This document shows, one piece after another, positions 8,386 through 17,648 of a DNA stretch of 63,172 bases (position 1 is the first letter of the stretch; each line of letters starts with the position of its first letter). The notes beneath the pieces were generated by a model. The model was not told where the DNA came from. It saw only the letters and a list, made by a program, of their open reading frames with translations, and did not search any database. Location: positions 1 to 63,172 of the forward strand of contig CAMBPS010000009.1 in assembly GCA_945869675.1 (NCBI GenBank), read 5' to 3'. This stretch comes from Prosthecobacter debontii. Its GTDB lineage: Bacteria > Verrucomicrobiota > Verrucomicrobiia > Verrucomicrobiales > Verrucomicrobiaceae. The position numbers were made by a program, and so were the translations under genes.

Positions 8386-10542
8386 TTACTTGGAGTGAAC
8401 ATCGACAGTGAAGCGGCCCGTGGATTTCTCTGAAAGCTCTAAGACGACCAGTGATTCAACATCTCCGACTTGCTTAGTGGTCGGATTCAGACTCCAAGTG
8501 CGATAACCACTGGCGGTATTTAGCGTCAAATGCACACTCAGGCCCAACTGGCTGTTGCCATTATCAAGAGCCCATTCATGCAGATAGAGATAACTGCGTG
8601 GAATGGTTAGCCTAATTTCGTGACTCTCAGATCCCCGAGAGCTTAGAGCCGCCTGAAGCTTTTCGGAATCAAAGTTGGCGGCATAACCTGTGCCAAAGGC
8701 CCAAGGCGAGATCGCTTGAAAATGCCCAGGCCCATCCTGCGCACTTCCAGTGACGGTGATGGGTGCTGTGCTTCCACTTTCCAAGCGCTTTCCGTAGCTG
8801 CGAGCATCCAGACAGACTTCCATTTGCCAAGCTGCAGCGGCTTTACTGGCCGTGCTCAGGAGCATGCCGGCGCCCTGCAAATCAACAATAAAGGTCAATG
8901 TTTTAGCATCAGCCTCCACGCGTAAACGAGCGCTACCAGAAGCGCCTTTGCCGGTCGTTAGAGCCAACGATTGCTTGAGTCCAAGATTCTGAGTCACCGT
9001 CATCTCGTTGGTCTGCTCAAGTTGGAAACTTTCGCCGGTCAGTGTCAGCTTTAAATCGTCCACTTGGACAGAAGGATCAACGGCAGCCAGATCAAACCCC
9101 AGATCAAGAGGCTGAGTGGCTCCCGCTTTGAGATCATAACGCCCTTCCTGTTTTTGATTCCTAAAGGTCACCATCCATTCACCGCGCTGATCCGCCTTGG
9201 TTGCATTGATAATCTGACATGTCGGATTCCAGCGTTTGCCCTGATTAAAGAGCGTTTCCATCCCCCAAACAACAGACAAGGGTTTCACGGGCGATCTCAT
9301 GACAAGAACACGCGCATGGCTCCCTGCAATCATGAGCACAGGCAATCTTACGTCGGCCTCCTGCATCGCCGCCGATTGGCCATCAGCAGCGCCATAAGAA
9401 ACGATGATCGATTGGTGGCCGCCCGCGGGCAGCGATATTTGCGGCTGAGCGGAGAGCGGCTTCCAGCCTGCCGCGATGAGTGGCAGAAGGGTTAGATTAA
9501 GGCGCTCCTGACTTTTATTGATCACCGTAGCCTGAAGCTCCAAGCCACTGCCTTTTTTACTCCATGAAGCAGAGACTTCTGTCAGCGAAAAAGAAGAGGC
9601 GGACGCGCCATCCATCATGCCTTTGATCAAAGCCACCCCCAAACGCTGGTGCAGTGAAGCACGAGGCACAAAGCTTCCCTCAGCCGTCTCATAGAAAAAA
9701 TCACGGTAGGCGGTCATGAAGCGCTCGAAAATCAGACCTTCATCTTTGCCTTCATTCTGGGGAAGCTCCAAGAGACGAGATAGATCCCCGAGATCGGCAT
9801 AAACAAGCCCTTCCTTTTCAGCCAATTCCGATACTGCATCGGCTAGCGCTCTGGACATACCCAAGGAGACTTCAGGCATACCACTCATTGGCAACCATGG
9901 CGAACAAAGGATCACTTCGGCCCCAATCTGCTCTGCCGCATCGACTGCTTGTTTAACCCCATTGACAAAGGTCACAGGAGACATGCCTGCTAGCGCTTCA
10001 TCTTGGCCATAGCACAAGAGCACAAGATTGACAGGGGCCTGATGTGCCGTGGAGCCTAAGATAGCAGCAGCCTCCTGAATGTTCCCGGTGCTACCCTCAA
10101 GCAGCCGCAGGGTGATGCCGGGATTCAATGCAAGTGAGTCATCTTTTGGACCTGCCTCATGAACGCCACCTGTATAAAAAAACTGCGAAGCCAACTCACG
10201 AGCAAAAATGCCAGGGAAACTATCCATTAAGGTAGTTTTCCCTTCTTCAGGTTTCATTTGGAATACACCCGCATTACCGAGCACCACTACATGCAGGGGC
10301 TCACGCTGTGCAGCCCGGCGGAACATCTGTGGCAGCCTCTGACTTAAACGTTCCTGACGCACCGGACTCAGCTCAAAAGTTTCTTTACGAGCAAGCTTAG
10401 GTGCAGGCAGTCGCCGCTCTAAAGCCCGCGCTTTTGCCGAGAGATCCGCATCCTTTTTCATTTGAGGCAACGGAGTACTCCAGGCACTCGCCAAGATGAA
10501 AAAACCTAAAGCAGTTAAAAGGGTGCGGCGGTGGCCAATCAT
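8386..10542 (-). CDS. Exported protein with an SGNH/GDSL-like N-terminal domain
   Basis: 718 residues from the ATG at 10542. The frame is open to 10605, but the later start puts a signal peptide (MIGHRRTLLTALGFFILASAWS) at the N-terminus. Residues of about 60-330 resemble an SGNH hydrolase fold: 'LHVVVLGNAGVF' in the block I position, 'LVLLCYGQDEAL' in the block III position, 'VILCSPWLPMSG', and a late 'ASLHQRLG'. The nucleophile Ser of a normal GDS is replaced (GNAG), so activity is doubtful. The remaining 380 residues are beta-rich and resemble carbohydrate-binding or Ig-like modules; no family was identified. It converges on the hprK-ptsH operon. Confidence 0.65.
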   Translation of the reverse strand: MIGHRRTLLTALGFFILASAWSTPLPQMKKDADLSAKARALERRLPAPKLARKETFELSPVRQERLSQRLPQMFRRAAQREPLHVVVLGNAGVFQMKPEEGKTTLMDSFPGIFARELASQFFYTGGVHEAGPKDDSLALNPGITLRLLEGSTGNIQEAAAILGSTAHQAPVNLVLLCYGQDEALAGMSPVTFVNGVKQAVDAAEQIGAEVILCSPWLPMSGMPEVSLGMSRALADAVSELAEKEGLVYADLGDLSRLLELPQNEGKDEGLIFERFMTAYRDFFYETAEGSFVPRASLHQRLGVALIKGMMDGASASSFSLTEVSASWSKKGSGLELQATVINKSQERLNLTLLPLIAAGWKPLSAQPQISLPAGGHQSIIVSYGAADGQSAAMQEADVRLPVLMIAGSHARVLVMRSPVKPLSVVWGMETLFNQGKRWNPTCQIINATKADQRGEWMVTFRNQKQEGRYDLKAGATQPLDLGFDLAAVDPSVQVDDLKLTLTGESFQLEQTNEMTVTQNLGLKQSLALTTGKGASGSARLRVEADAKTLTFIVDLQGAGMLLSTASKAAAAWQMEVCLDARSYGKRLESGSTAPITVTGSAQDGPGHFQAISPWAFGTGYAANFDSEKLQAALSSRGSESHEIRLTIPRSYLYLHEWALDNGNSQLGLSVHLTLNTASGYRTWSLNPTTKQVGDVESLVVLELSEKSTGRFTVDVHSK

Positions 10543-10703
10543 AAGGTTTCTTTCATCGCCGCAAGTTTGGCGCTTTTCCAGTCGAAAGAAGCGACACCTC
10601 CACAACCTACCTGAGTCATAACAATCACTTCACCTTGCCCATGAACTCAGGAAGCCCAAACACACTGTGACAAACAGCAACAATCAGCTAGCTAGCTACC
10701 TGA

Positions 10704-10739
10704 TACTAGAATTGCTAGTATAGGCGACAATACCGTCGC
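10704..10739. other. Two adjacent short hairpins
   Basis: TACTAG-5-CTAGTA (10704-10720) is followed after 3 bp by GCGAC-6-GTCGC (10724-10739), within the gap upstream of the SGNH-like gene and downstream of the ABC ATPase gene. They could end transcription of the ABC gene or form part of the leader of the next one. No T-run follows. Confidence 0.35.
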
Positions 10740-10890
10740 TGAATCCAAGTTGGCAGCGATTCCCGATGATGAGTGCACTTGGTTGCTGAGACGAATTATA
10801 ATGCAGCTAAATGCCTAAAGTCGCTTGTTACGGGAGTAGAGACCTGAGACTGCCCTATCCCCTAGCGATCGAGTGCAACGATGCAGGGGT

Positions 10891-11673
10891 TTACGATATG
10901 ACGTGCAAACTGTAACGGCCCGCTTTTTGGCTTACCTTCACAGGTGCTCCATAAACAGTGCTCAATGCGCCGCTGGTTAGCACATTTTTTTTCTCTCCCT
11001 GCAAAAGGACACGGCCATCCCGCAGTAAAAAAACATGGGAAATACAGGGCAAAATCTCCTCCACATGATGCGTGACCATGACGAGTGAAGGAGACTCTGG
11101 CCAAGTGGAGATTTCACTCATCCAAGACAAAAATTGCTCGCGAGCGACAGGATCTAAACCTGCGCAAGGCTCATCGAGAATCAACACGTCAAAGCTGGCC
11201 ATTAAGGCGCGACAGATCAGCACTTTTTGTTTTTCACCCTGTGAAAGCACACCCCAGAGCGACTTCTTTAAATACAGGCAACCTGAGGCCTCAAGTAGGC
11301 CCAAGGCCTGTTTTTTTAGCTTTGCTGAAGGTGCTTGCCAGAGATTCAATTTAGCATCCCGACCACTGGCGATGACGTGTAGAACGGGCTCACTCGCCTC
11401 CATGAAAGTGGTCAAGGTATTGGTCACTAGGCCGACACATTGACGTACCTCCCGCCAATCACTGTTGCCGAATGTTTCTTCACCAATCTGCACAACACCT
11501 TCCGTAGCAGGTTCATAGCCTGTAATAAGATTGATCAGCGAGGTTTTGCCACAGCCATTCGGCCCCAAAACACACCAATGCTGTCCCTGTGAAACCTGCC
11601 AGGAAATACCGTCCAGAATACGCCTGCCACCACGCACAAAAGAGACGTTTTGAACACGAAGAATGTTAGTCAT
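10891..11673 (-). CDS. ABC transporter ATP-binding protein (stand-alone)
   Basis: A 260-residue ATPase. Walker A is GPNGCGKT at 37-44, the signature is 'LSQGEKQKV' near 140, Walker B is 'DVLILDEP', and the switch His is in 'VMVTHHVEEI'. The domain is complete. It resembles the ModF/YlmA-type single ATPase subunits, in which the N-terminus 'VRGGRRILDGISWQV' is typical. No permease is adjacent; it sits 23 bp downstream of glnS on the same strand and may be co-transcribed with it. The substrate is unknown, and a non-transport role is possible. Confidence 0.85.
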   Translation of the reverse strand: MTNILRVQNVSFVRGGRRILDGISWQVSQGQHWCVLGPNGCGKTSLINLITGYEPATEGVVQIGEETFGNSDWREVRQCVGLVTNTLTTFMEASEPVLHVIASGRDAKLNLWQAPSAKLKKQALGLLEASGCLYLKKSLWGVLSQGEKQKVLICRALMASFDVLILDEPCAGLDPVAREQFLSWMSEISTWPESPSLVMVTHHVEEILPCISHVFLLRDGRVLLQGEKKNVLTSGALSTVYGAPVKVSQKAGRYSLHVIS

Positions 11674-11696
11674 GCAAAGAGTGCTTGAAACCGGTC

Positions 11697-13391
11697 CTAT
11701 TTTTTCACAAAGCCATCTTTGAGTTGCACAGTTCGATTAAACACTGGCTTGCCAGGCTGACTATCTTTTGGGTCCGTGAAGAAATAGCCCACACGCTCAA
11801 ACTGGAAGTGTGAACCAGGTTTTGCAGAAGCTACCGAGGGCTCAATCTTGGCAGTAATGACCTCGAGTGACTCCTGATTCAGAAACTGGGTGAAGTCACC
11901 CTCATCTCCGGCCTGTTCATCAGGCTGCTCGACAGTAAACAGTTTTTCATAGAGACGCACCTCAACGTCCAGAGCCTGCGCCGCACTGACCCAGTGAATG
12001 GTCCCCTTCACCTTGGGACGACCGACCGGCTTGGCGCCATGACGAGTCGCATCATCATAGGTGCAGATCAGTTCAGTGATGTTTCCAGCTGCATCTTTGA
12101 TGACATCCTGACAAATAATGCAGAAGGCATACTTCAAACGGACTTCACCTCCTGGGACCAGACGATGGAAGCCGACTGAAGGGGTCTCCATGAAATCATC
12201 CGCATCGATATAAAGCTCACGACTCAGCGGAACGAGACGCTTACCGTCGGCCTCATTTTCAGGATTATTCACCAACTCAACCTGCTCCACCTGACCTTCG
12301 GGATAATTGGTGAGGATCACTTTAATAGGTCGCAGGACACCATAAACACGCTGTGCATGCTTGTTGAGATCTTCGCGCACGCTGTGTTCTAAGAGTCCCA
12401 ACTCCGTGAGAGACGGATATTTGGTTAAACCAATGGTTTTACAAAAACTGCGAATCGCCTCAGGCGTGTAGCCACGGCGACGAATGCCACTAATGGTTGG
12501 CATGCGCGGATCATCCCAGCCAGATACTAGCCCATCCTTTACCAGTTTGAGGAGCTTGCGCTTGCTCATGAGTGTGTAGGTGAGATTAAGCCGAGCAAAC
12601 TCGCGCTGATATGGCTGACCAGGCAGGCCATCGACATTTGCAATCAACCATTCATAGAGCGGGCGATGGTGCTCAAATTCCAATGTACAGAGACTGTGGG
12701 TGATCGCCTCCAGTGCATCACTTAATGGATGAGCATAGTCATACATGGGATAAATGCACCAAGCGTCCCCTGTGCGGTGGTGATGAGCATGGAGAATGCG
12801 GTAGATGGCGGGATCACGCATATTCATATTTGGAGACGCCATGTCGATCTTCGCACGCAGCACTCGCTCCCCCTCCCTGAACTCACCTGCACGCATCCTA
12901 GCAAAAAGATCCAAGTTCTCCTCCACCGAGCGATCCCGATAAGGACTGGCTGTTCCAGCAGAAGTCAGGGTTCCGCGAGTTGCGCGCATTTGCTCATGCG
13001 TTTGGTCATCCACATAAGCCAAGCCCTTTTTAATTAGGGTAACGGCAAAACCGAAGAGCTTCTCAAAGTAATCACTGGCGTAGAAAAGATGATCTCCCCA
13101 GTCGAAGCCAAGCCACTTCACATCCTCCATGATACTGTCCACATACTCGACCTCTTCCTTAGTCGGATTGGTATCATCAAAACGCAGATGGCAACGTGCC
13201 TTAGGGCCATTTTCCTGCGACAGGCCGAAGTTCAGACAAATGCTTTTGGCATGTCCTAGGTGAAGGTAGCCATTGGGTTCAGGCGGAAACCGAGTAATCA
13301 CCCAACCGTCATGACGCTGATCGGCAACGTCAATGGCAATCATTTCACGAATAAAATCGAGTGAGGCAGGGGCAACGGGTATGTCAGACAT
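11697..13391 (-). CDS. glnS: Glutaminyl-tRNA synthetase
   Basis: A 564-residue class I aminoacyl-tRNA synthetase charging tRNA-Gln. The HIGH-type motif is in '[16 protein letters not shown]' (about 35-50), and the KMSKS-type loop is '[10 protein letters not shown]' (about 274-283). The C-terminal beta-barrel anticodon domain is complete. Length is close to the E. coli enzyme (554). The motif '[11 protein letters not shown]' is typical of GlnRS rather than GluRS. Its presence implies direct glutaminylation rather than the GatCAB route, as in other Verrucomicrobia. It is transcribed away from the bactofilin operon, sharing an upstream region of about 190 bp. Confidence 0.96.
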   Translation of the reverse strand: MSDIPVAPASLDFIREMIAIDVADQRHDGWVITRFPPEPNGYLHLGHAKSICLNFGLSQENGPKARCHLRFDDTNPTKEEVEYVDSIMEDVKWLGFDWGDHLFYASDYFEKLFGFAVTLIKKGLAYVDDQTHEQMRATRGTLTSAGTASPYRDRSVEENLDLFARMRAGEFREGERVLRAKIDMASPNMNMRDPAIYRILHAHHHRTGDAWCIYPMYDYAHPLSDALEAITHSLCTLEFEHHRPLYEWLIANVDGLPGQPYQREFARLNLTYTLMSKRKLLKLVKDGLVSGWDDPRMPTISGIRRRGYTPEAIRSFCKTIGLTKYPSLTELGLLEHSVREDLNKHAQRVYGVLRPIKVILTNYPEGQVEQVELVNNPENEADGKRLVPLSRELYIDADDFMETPSVGFHRLVPGGEVRLKYAFCIICQDVIKDAAGNITELICTYDDATRHGAKPVGRPKVKGTIHWVSAAQALDVEVRLYEKLFTVEQPDEQAGDEGDFTQFLNQESLEVITAKIEPSVASAKPGSHFQFERVGYFFTDPKDSQPGKPVFNRTVQLKDGFVKK

Positions 13392-13541
13392 GGGGCGCGG
13401 AGAGTTGATGCAGACACAGCCTGAGTCAAGGTAAGGTCAAGCTTTGATATTAGCACTATCTCTTGAGACTATGGCACACCAAATGCATTTGGCGTTCGGA
13501 AGTAAGAGTTGTGTCCGAGTGAAAAAATATCATTCCAAACA

Positions 13542-13571
13542 TTGACACCCATCTCCAAACCCGCCTATATT
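13542..13571 (+). promoter_or_regulatory. Predicted sigma-70 promoter of the first bactofilin gene, possibly leaderless
   Basis: TTGACA (13542-13547, a perfect -35), an 18-bp spacer and TATATT (13566-13571). The ATG of the bactofilin is seven bases further on, so the transcript would start at or within a base of it. There is no room for a Shine-Dalgarno site. An alternative is that translation starts at a later ATG (13726). Confidence 0.55.
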
Positions 13572-13578
13572 TCAGCTC

Positions 13579-14097
13579 ATGATCAGGCAAATCATCGGAC
13601 AAACAACAGAAGCGCAGAAGGAATCGCGTCCAGAAACACCAGCGCCAGCTGCTACAGCTGATCGTCTGTCAGTTCTGTCCCCGGCCCCATCTGCACCAAC
13701 TCAACGCGCATCAAACTCTTTCAACATGACTTCTAGCAAAAACGTTCTCTCAAACGACGTCGAAATCAAAGGTTCCATCAAATTCTCCCACGATCTCATC
13801 ATTGATGGGAAAATCGAAGGAGAAGTCATCTCCGACGGCAGTCTTACCGTTGGCGAAAACGCCCTCATTAAAGGTGAAGTAAAAACCCGCTCGGTCATCA
13901 TTTTCGGTAAGGTCGAAGGTAATATCAGCGTGGCAGAACGTTGCGAACTTAAAAGCAATGCCATCCTTTGCGGCGACATTGCCGCTGGCACTCTTTCCAT
14001 TGAAGAAGGCGCAACCTTTATGGGTCATTCTTCTGTCGGCAAAAAAGCTGACAGCAAGCCCACTCTAGGCGCTTCTCGCCCTCAGCCACAGTCTTAA
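13579..14097 (+). CDS. Bactofilin family cytoskeletal protein
   Basis: A 172-residue protein. The first 50 residues are disordered (Pro/Ala/Ser/Gln rich). Residues of about 55-150 form the bactofilin right-handed beta-helix with repeats such as 'IKGSIKFSHDLIIDGKIEGE', 'SDGSLTVGE', 'IIFGKVEGNISV' and 'SIEEGATFMGH'. Bactofilins polymerise without nucleotides and scaffold cell-wall or polarity proteins at the membrane. If the gene starts at the internal ATG (13726) the protein loses only the disordered tail. A second bactofilin follows after 28 bp in the same operon. Confidence 0.92.
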   Translation: MIRQIIGQTTEAQKESRPETPAPAATADRLSVLSPAPSAPTQRASNSFNMTSSKNVLSNDVEIKGSIKFSHDLIIDGKIEGEVISDGSLTVGENALIKGEVKTRSVIIFGKVEGNISVAERCELKSNAILCGDIAAGTLSIEEGATFMGHSSVGKKADSKPTLGASRPQPQS

Positions 14098-14125
14098 TCC
14101 AACCCTTAATCTAATCTAAAACCGA

Positions 14126-15250
14126 GTGTTTGGCCTTTTCTCACCGAAAAGTGAACAACCAGCACCGCCGAAAGGCCAGATAGAGGTGGTATGCCCTTCT
14201 TGTGGCGCGACTCAGTTTGAGTCGCGCTTTGTTGTTTCGACCTTCTGCAAAAAATGTGGCGTTCACCTTTCGATTCACAAAAAGCACATATCCGCCTCTA
14301 ATGTCAGCCGATCCGGAGGCAAAATCGATTCGGATGACTGGAGCATTCCGAAAACTAGTATCAGCGGCCCTATCGTTGGACCGTTGCCAAAGACTAAACC
14401 AGACACAGCTCCTGCGAAGGAAGAAACAATTAAGTTAACGACGCCCATGGGTGCAGAGGAGGCATCTGAAGGCGGATTTGGTGCCTTTCTGAGACAGCAG
14501 ACTGCGCCTAAGCAAAAAGTAAACGAAACCGGGTCCCCGCTAACTAGACTGCGCCAACTCACCCCTGTTCCTGCACCAGCGGGGGAAGAAACTGCCATAG
14601 AGCGACGTCCGCAATCTAATTCCCCACCGCCAACAAGCGCTCCAGAACTCATGTCCGCTAGCACCCTTCAAAAAATGAAGGACCACGGCATGTATCGAAA
14701 TGCTTATTTTAAAAACACTGACTGCTTTGATTGCCGTCATAAATTCAAAGTAAGTCGCTCATCACGATCAGCTAGTTGCCCTAGCTGTGGCGCCAATGTT
14801 AGTTTAGAAAATGTGGAGATTAACATGCACTCCACTCAGGCCATCAAAACCCGCGGAGACATTCTCATTCGAAAACGCGGACACCTTTTCACAGATACCG
14901 TGCGCTGCAAAGATCTGCGCTGCCAAGGCATCCTCGAAGCCAATATTGAAGCTAGCGGAGATGCTATTTTCCGCACGGTGGGCACCATTATCGGCTTAAT
15001 ACACTGCAAGCGCTTCATTGTCGAGAAAGGGGCAGATGTTACCTTTATCAATGCAGTCCACGCTGAGGAAGTGGACATTCAAGCTCGTGTGACGGGAGCC
15101 ATCTTTTCAAGTGGCTCTCTCATTATCGGCGGTGCAGGTGTAGTGAAAGGAGACATCACCGCTAAATCTATCTCGATCGAACCGGGAGGTGAATTGAATG
15201 GATCGATGAATATTGTCCGTACTCAGCCTCTGATCCGCCCAAAATTCTGA
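14126..15250 (+). CDS. Zinc-ribbon bactofilin fusion protein
   Basis: 374 residues from a GTG start. Zinc ribbon 1 has CPSC at 23-26 and CKKC at 41-44. A disordered linker of about 150 residues (Pro/Thr/Ala rich) follows. Zinc ribbon 2 has CFDC and CPSC (about 199-221). The C-terminal bactofilin beta-helix (about 230-360) has repeats such as 'IKTRGDILIRKRGHL', 'GILEANIEASGDAIF' and 'IIGGAGVVKGDI'. Most bactofilins lack such ribbons; here they may bind a partner protein or nucleic acid. That two bactofilins are encoded in tandem suggests co-polymers. The domain calls rest on clear motifs; the function of the ribbons is unknown. Confidence 0.85.
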   Translation: MFGLFSPKSEQPAPPKGQIEVVCPSCGATQFESRFVVSTFCKKCGVHLSIHKKHISASNVSRSGGKIDSDDWSIPKTSISGPIVGPLPKTKPDTAPAKEETIKLTTPMGAEEASEGGFGAFLRQQTAPKQKVNETGSPLTRLRQLTPVPAPAGEETAIERRPQSNSPPPTSAPELMSASTLQKMKDHGMYRNAYFKNTDCFDCRHKFKVSRSSRSASCPSCGANVSLENVEINMHSTQAIKTRGDILIRKRGHLFTDTVRCKDLRCQGILEANIEASGDAIFRTVGTIIGLIHCKRFIVEKGADVTFINAVHAEEVDIQARVTGAIFSSGSLIIGGAGVVKGDITAKSISIEPGGELNGSMNIVRTQPLIRPKF

Positions 15251-15312
15251 AAGGGCACTTCACTAGCTGAATACCGCAAGCAAACTCTGATCAAGGGAGT
15301 CAGGACACCAAA

Positions 15313-15993
15313 TTAGCGACGGGGCACCACCAATTGTTGCTGCTTCGTTTTTAGAATGCTATCCGCAGGTAACACACCTGAAAAGCAGCTCAATGGATAG
15401 ACGATGCTGCGGCACCCAATAAGCGAACCTGGATTAATCACACTATTACATCCAATCTCAGCCAGATCACCAATCACAGCACCAAATTTACGCAAGCCTG
15501 TGGCATGAGTCTTTTTACCATCGTCCACTTTTACCTCGCCACGATCCAGACGAACATTGGACAGGACAACCCCAGCGCCAAGATGTGCTTTGTAACCGAG
15601 AATTGAATCTCCTACGTAATTATAATGTGGCACCTCTGCACTGTCGAAAATAACACAGTTCTTGAACTCACAAGAATTGCCAAGCACACAACCATTTCCG
15701 ACAATCACATTTTCGCGAATGTAGCAGCCAGCTCTAATGACACAGTTTTTTCCGATCCATGCCGGCCCACGAATCACAACTCCCGGCTCCAAAGTCGTTC
15801 CTTCATCAATGAAAACATCCTCCCCAATAAAGACACCCTGGGGCAATTGGGCCCTGATCTCACGCTGAAGACGGAACTCCAGATATGAGGCAATTTTGGG
15901 CAAAGCCGACCACACAGGCTCATCAGGAGAAAATAAAATGCCATGCTGTGTATGCGCGAGATCTAAAAAATCTGAGGGAGAAAAAGGAGACAT
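15313..15993 (-). CDS. Left-handed beta-helix (hexapeptide-repeat) sugar acyl/nucleotidyltransferase-like protein
   Basis: 226 residues with many isoleucine-patch hexapeptides: 'GVFIGEDVFIDEGTTLEPG', 'VIRGPAWIGKNCVIRAGCYI', 'VIVGNGCVLGNSCEF'. It resembles the acetyltransferase half of GlmU and the C-terminal beta-helix of NDP-sugar pyrophosphorylases. A motif like 'HYNYVGDSILGYKAHLGAG' is the acceptor-site region of GlmU. There is no N-terminal nucleotidyltransferase domain, so only an acyl transfer or binding role is supported. It may act on cell-envelope sugars, but no substrate can be assigned. It converges on the bactofilin operon. Confidence 0.8.
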   Translation of the reverse strand: MSPFSPSDFLDLAHTQHGILFSPDEPVWSALPKIASYLEFRLQREIRAQLPQGVFIGEDVFIDEGTTLEPGVVIRGPAWIGKNCVIRAGCYIRENVIVGNGCVLGNSCEFKNCVIFDSAEVPHYNYVGDSILGYKAHLGAGVVLSNVRLDRGEVKVDDGKKTHATGLRKFGAVIGDLAEIGCNSVINPGSLIGCRSIVYPLSCFSGVLPADSILKTKQQQLVVPRR

Positions 15994-16077
15994 TCTTGGA
16001 ATAGACCTGGGTATTTAAGCTTGAATCAATGCAGAACAGTCTGCACACAGAAGCTGCTCAGATAGGAAAACCTCCAA

Positions 16078-16644
16078 TCAAACCGTCATGACCTCTTTTT
16101 CCTTGCTAAGCATGTGTTGCTCCAATTCAACGATTTTTTTATCCGTCAAAGCTTGCACTTCTTTTTCTAGGCGATGCAAATCATCTTCCGTGATATCGCC
16201 GTCTTTTTCCCCCTTCTTGAGCTCCTCGATGGCATCCCGTCGAGCTCCACGCACACGGACTTTCGCTTCTTCTCCCATTTGTTTGATGAGCTTCACCATC
16301 TGCTCACGGCGCTCTTGAGAAAGAACAGGGACAGGCAAGCGAATCACCTTCCCTTCAATACTGCCATTCAAACCAAGTCGCGATTCACGAATCGCGCGAT
16401 CAATGTCAGTCAAGGTCGAGGAGTCAAAGGGCTCGATACGAATCAACCGAGCATCGGGCGTGGTAATCATCGCTAACTGCCGGAGCTTCATGTTTGATCC
16501 ATAACTATGAACATAAACGTCCAAACCTTCAACCAAAGCGGGTGACGCCTTGCCGGTGCGAACAGCCGAAAACTCGGTCATTGCGTGTTCGACGGCTTTA
16601 ACCATTGCATCTTCACATTCTAGCATTGTCATTTCAGGGTCCAT
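16078..16644 (-). CDS. frr: Ribosome recycling factor
   Basis: A 188-residue RRF, which with EF-G splits the post-termination ribosome. The N-terminal helix has 'FSAVRTGKASPALVEGLDV' and the C-terminal helix has 'VRVRGARRDAIEELKKGEKDGDITEDD'. The motif 'SLGLNGSIEGKVIRLPVP' type hinge is present as 'RLGLNGSIEGKVIRLPVPVL'. Length equals the family norm (185). pyrH, often its upstream partner, is not next to it; the upstream neighbour is divergent araD. Confidence 0.96.
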   Translation of the reverse strand: MDPEMTMLECEDAMVKAVEHAMTEFSAVRTGKASPALVEGLDVYVHSYGSNMKLRQLAMITTPDARLIRIEPFDSSTLTDIDRAIRESRLGLNGSIEGKVIRLPVPVLSQERREQMVKLIKQMGEEAKVRVRGARRDAIEELKKGEKDGDITEDDLHRLEKEVQALTDKKIVELEQHMLSKEKEVMTV

Positions 16645-16823
16645 AAAGGGGAGAGTTTAGAAGTTAAAAGAGGTCTGGGGTGGAGTCAGTTGAGCTGAAT
16701 CATTGCTCGCCTGAAGACCAAATGTCCACCCAAGAATTTCAGTTCCTGCGACCTTCGAACAGAGTTCCTGATTTATATGCAATTTCAGTTTCGCTGCATT
16801 CATTTTCATCTTTGATAAGGAAG

Positions 16824-17528
16824 ATGCTTTTACCCGACCTTCGCGCCCAAATCTGTGCCGCCAATCAAGCCCTTGTTCCCAGCGGACTCGTCCGCCTTAC
16901 TTGGGGAAATGTTTCTGGAATCGACCGCGCCAGCGGACTCTGGGGAATAAAGCCCAGCGGTGTGGACTACTCTGCGCTGACACCTGAAGACATTGTGATC
17001 ATGGATTTGAATGGCAAAATCATAGAGGGCGCTCTGCGCCCATCCTCCGACACCAAAACACACCTCCATCTGTATCGCGAGTTTCCCCAGATCGGTGGCA
17101 TCACGCACACCCACAGCTTGAACGCCACCGTGTTTTCCCAAGCTGGACGTGAACTCCCCTGCTACGGCACGACTCATGCCGATCACTTCCACGGCACAGT
17201 TCCCATCGTCCGAGCTCTCAGCCCTGAAGAGGTTGCAGAAGATTACGAGCACTTCACCGGTGTGGCTATCGTCGAACGCCTCCGTGAACTCGGTGTCAGC
17301 CCGCTTGAAATGCCTGCGATTCTGCAACATCACCATGCGCCATTTACCTTTGGAAAAAGCCCCATGGATTCCGTCAATAATAGCGTCGCCCTAGAAATGT
17401 GCGCCCAAATGGCCCTCGGCAGCTTGGCACTGAATCCGAAGATGACCCAGATCCCAGAGTTCATCCTTGAAAAACATCATCACCGCAAACACGGACCAGG
17501 AGCCTACTATGGTCAAAGGAAGCGTTGA
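16824..17528 (+). CDS. araD: L-ribulose-5-phosphate 4-epimerase (class II aldolase family)
   Basis: 234 residues from the ATG at 16824. The frame is open from 16680, but the later start fixes the family length and residue numbering. With that start the zinc ligands and catalytic residues of the E. coli enzyme fall at identical positions: Asp76, His95, His97, Asp120, His171 and Tyr229. This enzyme converts L-ribulose-5-P to D-xylulose-5-P. No araA or araB is adjacent, so it may serve arabinose or ascorbate-type catabolism encoded elsewhere. It is divergent from frr, with a 180-bp shared promoter region. The exact match of residues makes the call strong; the pathway context is inferred. Confidence 0.9.
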   Translation: MLLPDLRAQICAANQALVPSGLVRLTWGNVSGIDRASGLWGIKPSGVDYSALTPEDIVIMDLNGKIIEGALRPSSDTKTHLHLYREFPQIGGITHTHSLNATVFSQAGRELPCYGTTHADHFHGTVPIVRALSPEEVAEDYEHFTGVAIVERLRELGVSPLEMPAILQHHHAPFTFGKSPMDSVNNSVALEMCAQMALGSLALNPKMTQIPEFILEKHHHRKHGPGAYYGQRKR

Positions 17529-17568
17529 GGACACCCAAGGCGACCTTTCAACAAAGTTTTGACCAGAA

Positions 17569-17590
17569 TCACTTTACCAAAGTAAAGTGA
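17569..17590. terminator. Perfect hairpin between convergent genes
   Basis: Arms TCACTTTAC (17569-17577) and GTAAAGTGA (17582-17590) with a CAAA loop. It lies between the araD stop and the DUF1501 stop, so it may stop transcripts from both sides. It lacks a T-run on either strand, so this is a candidate only. Confidence 0.4.
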
Positions 17591-17648
17591 ATGACTGGCT
17601 CAAATTGACTTCTTTTAAATCGGACCTTTCTTAATTTCTTGGATTGCT

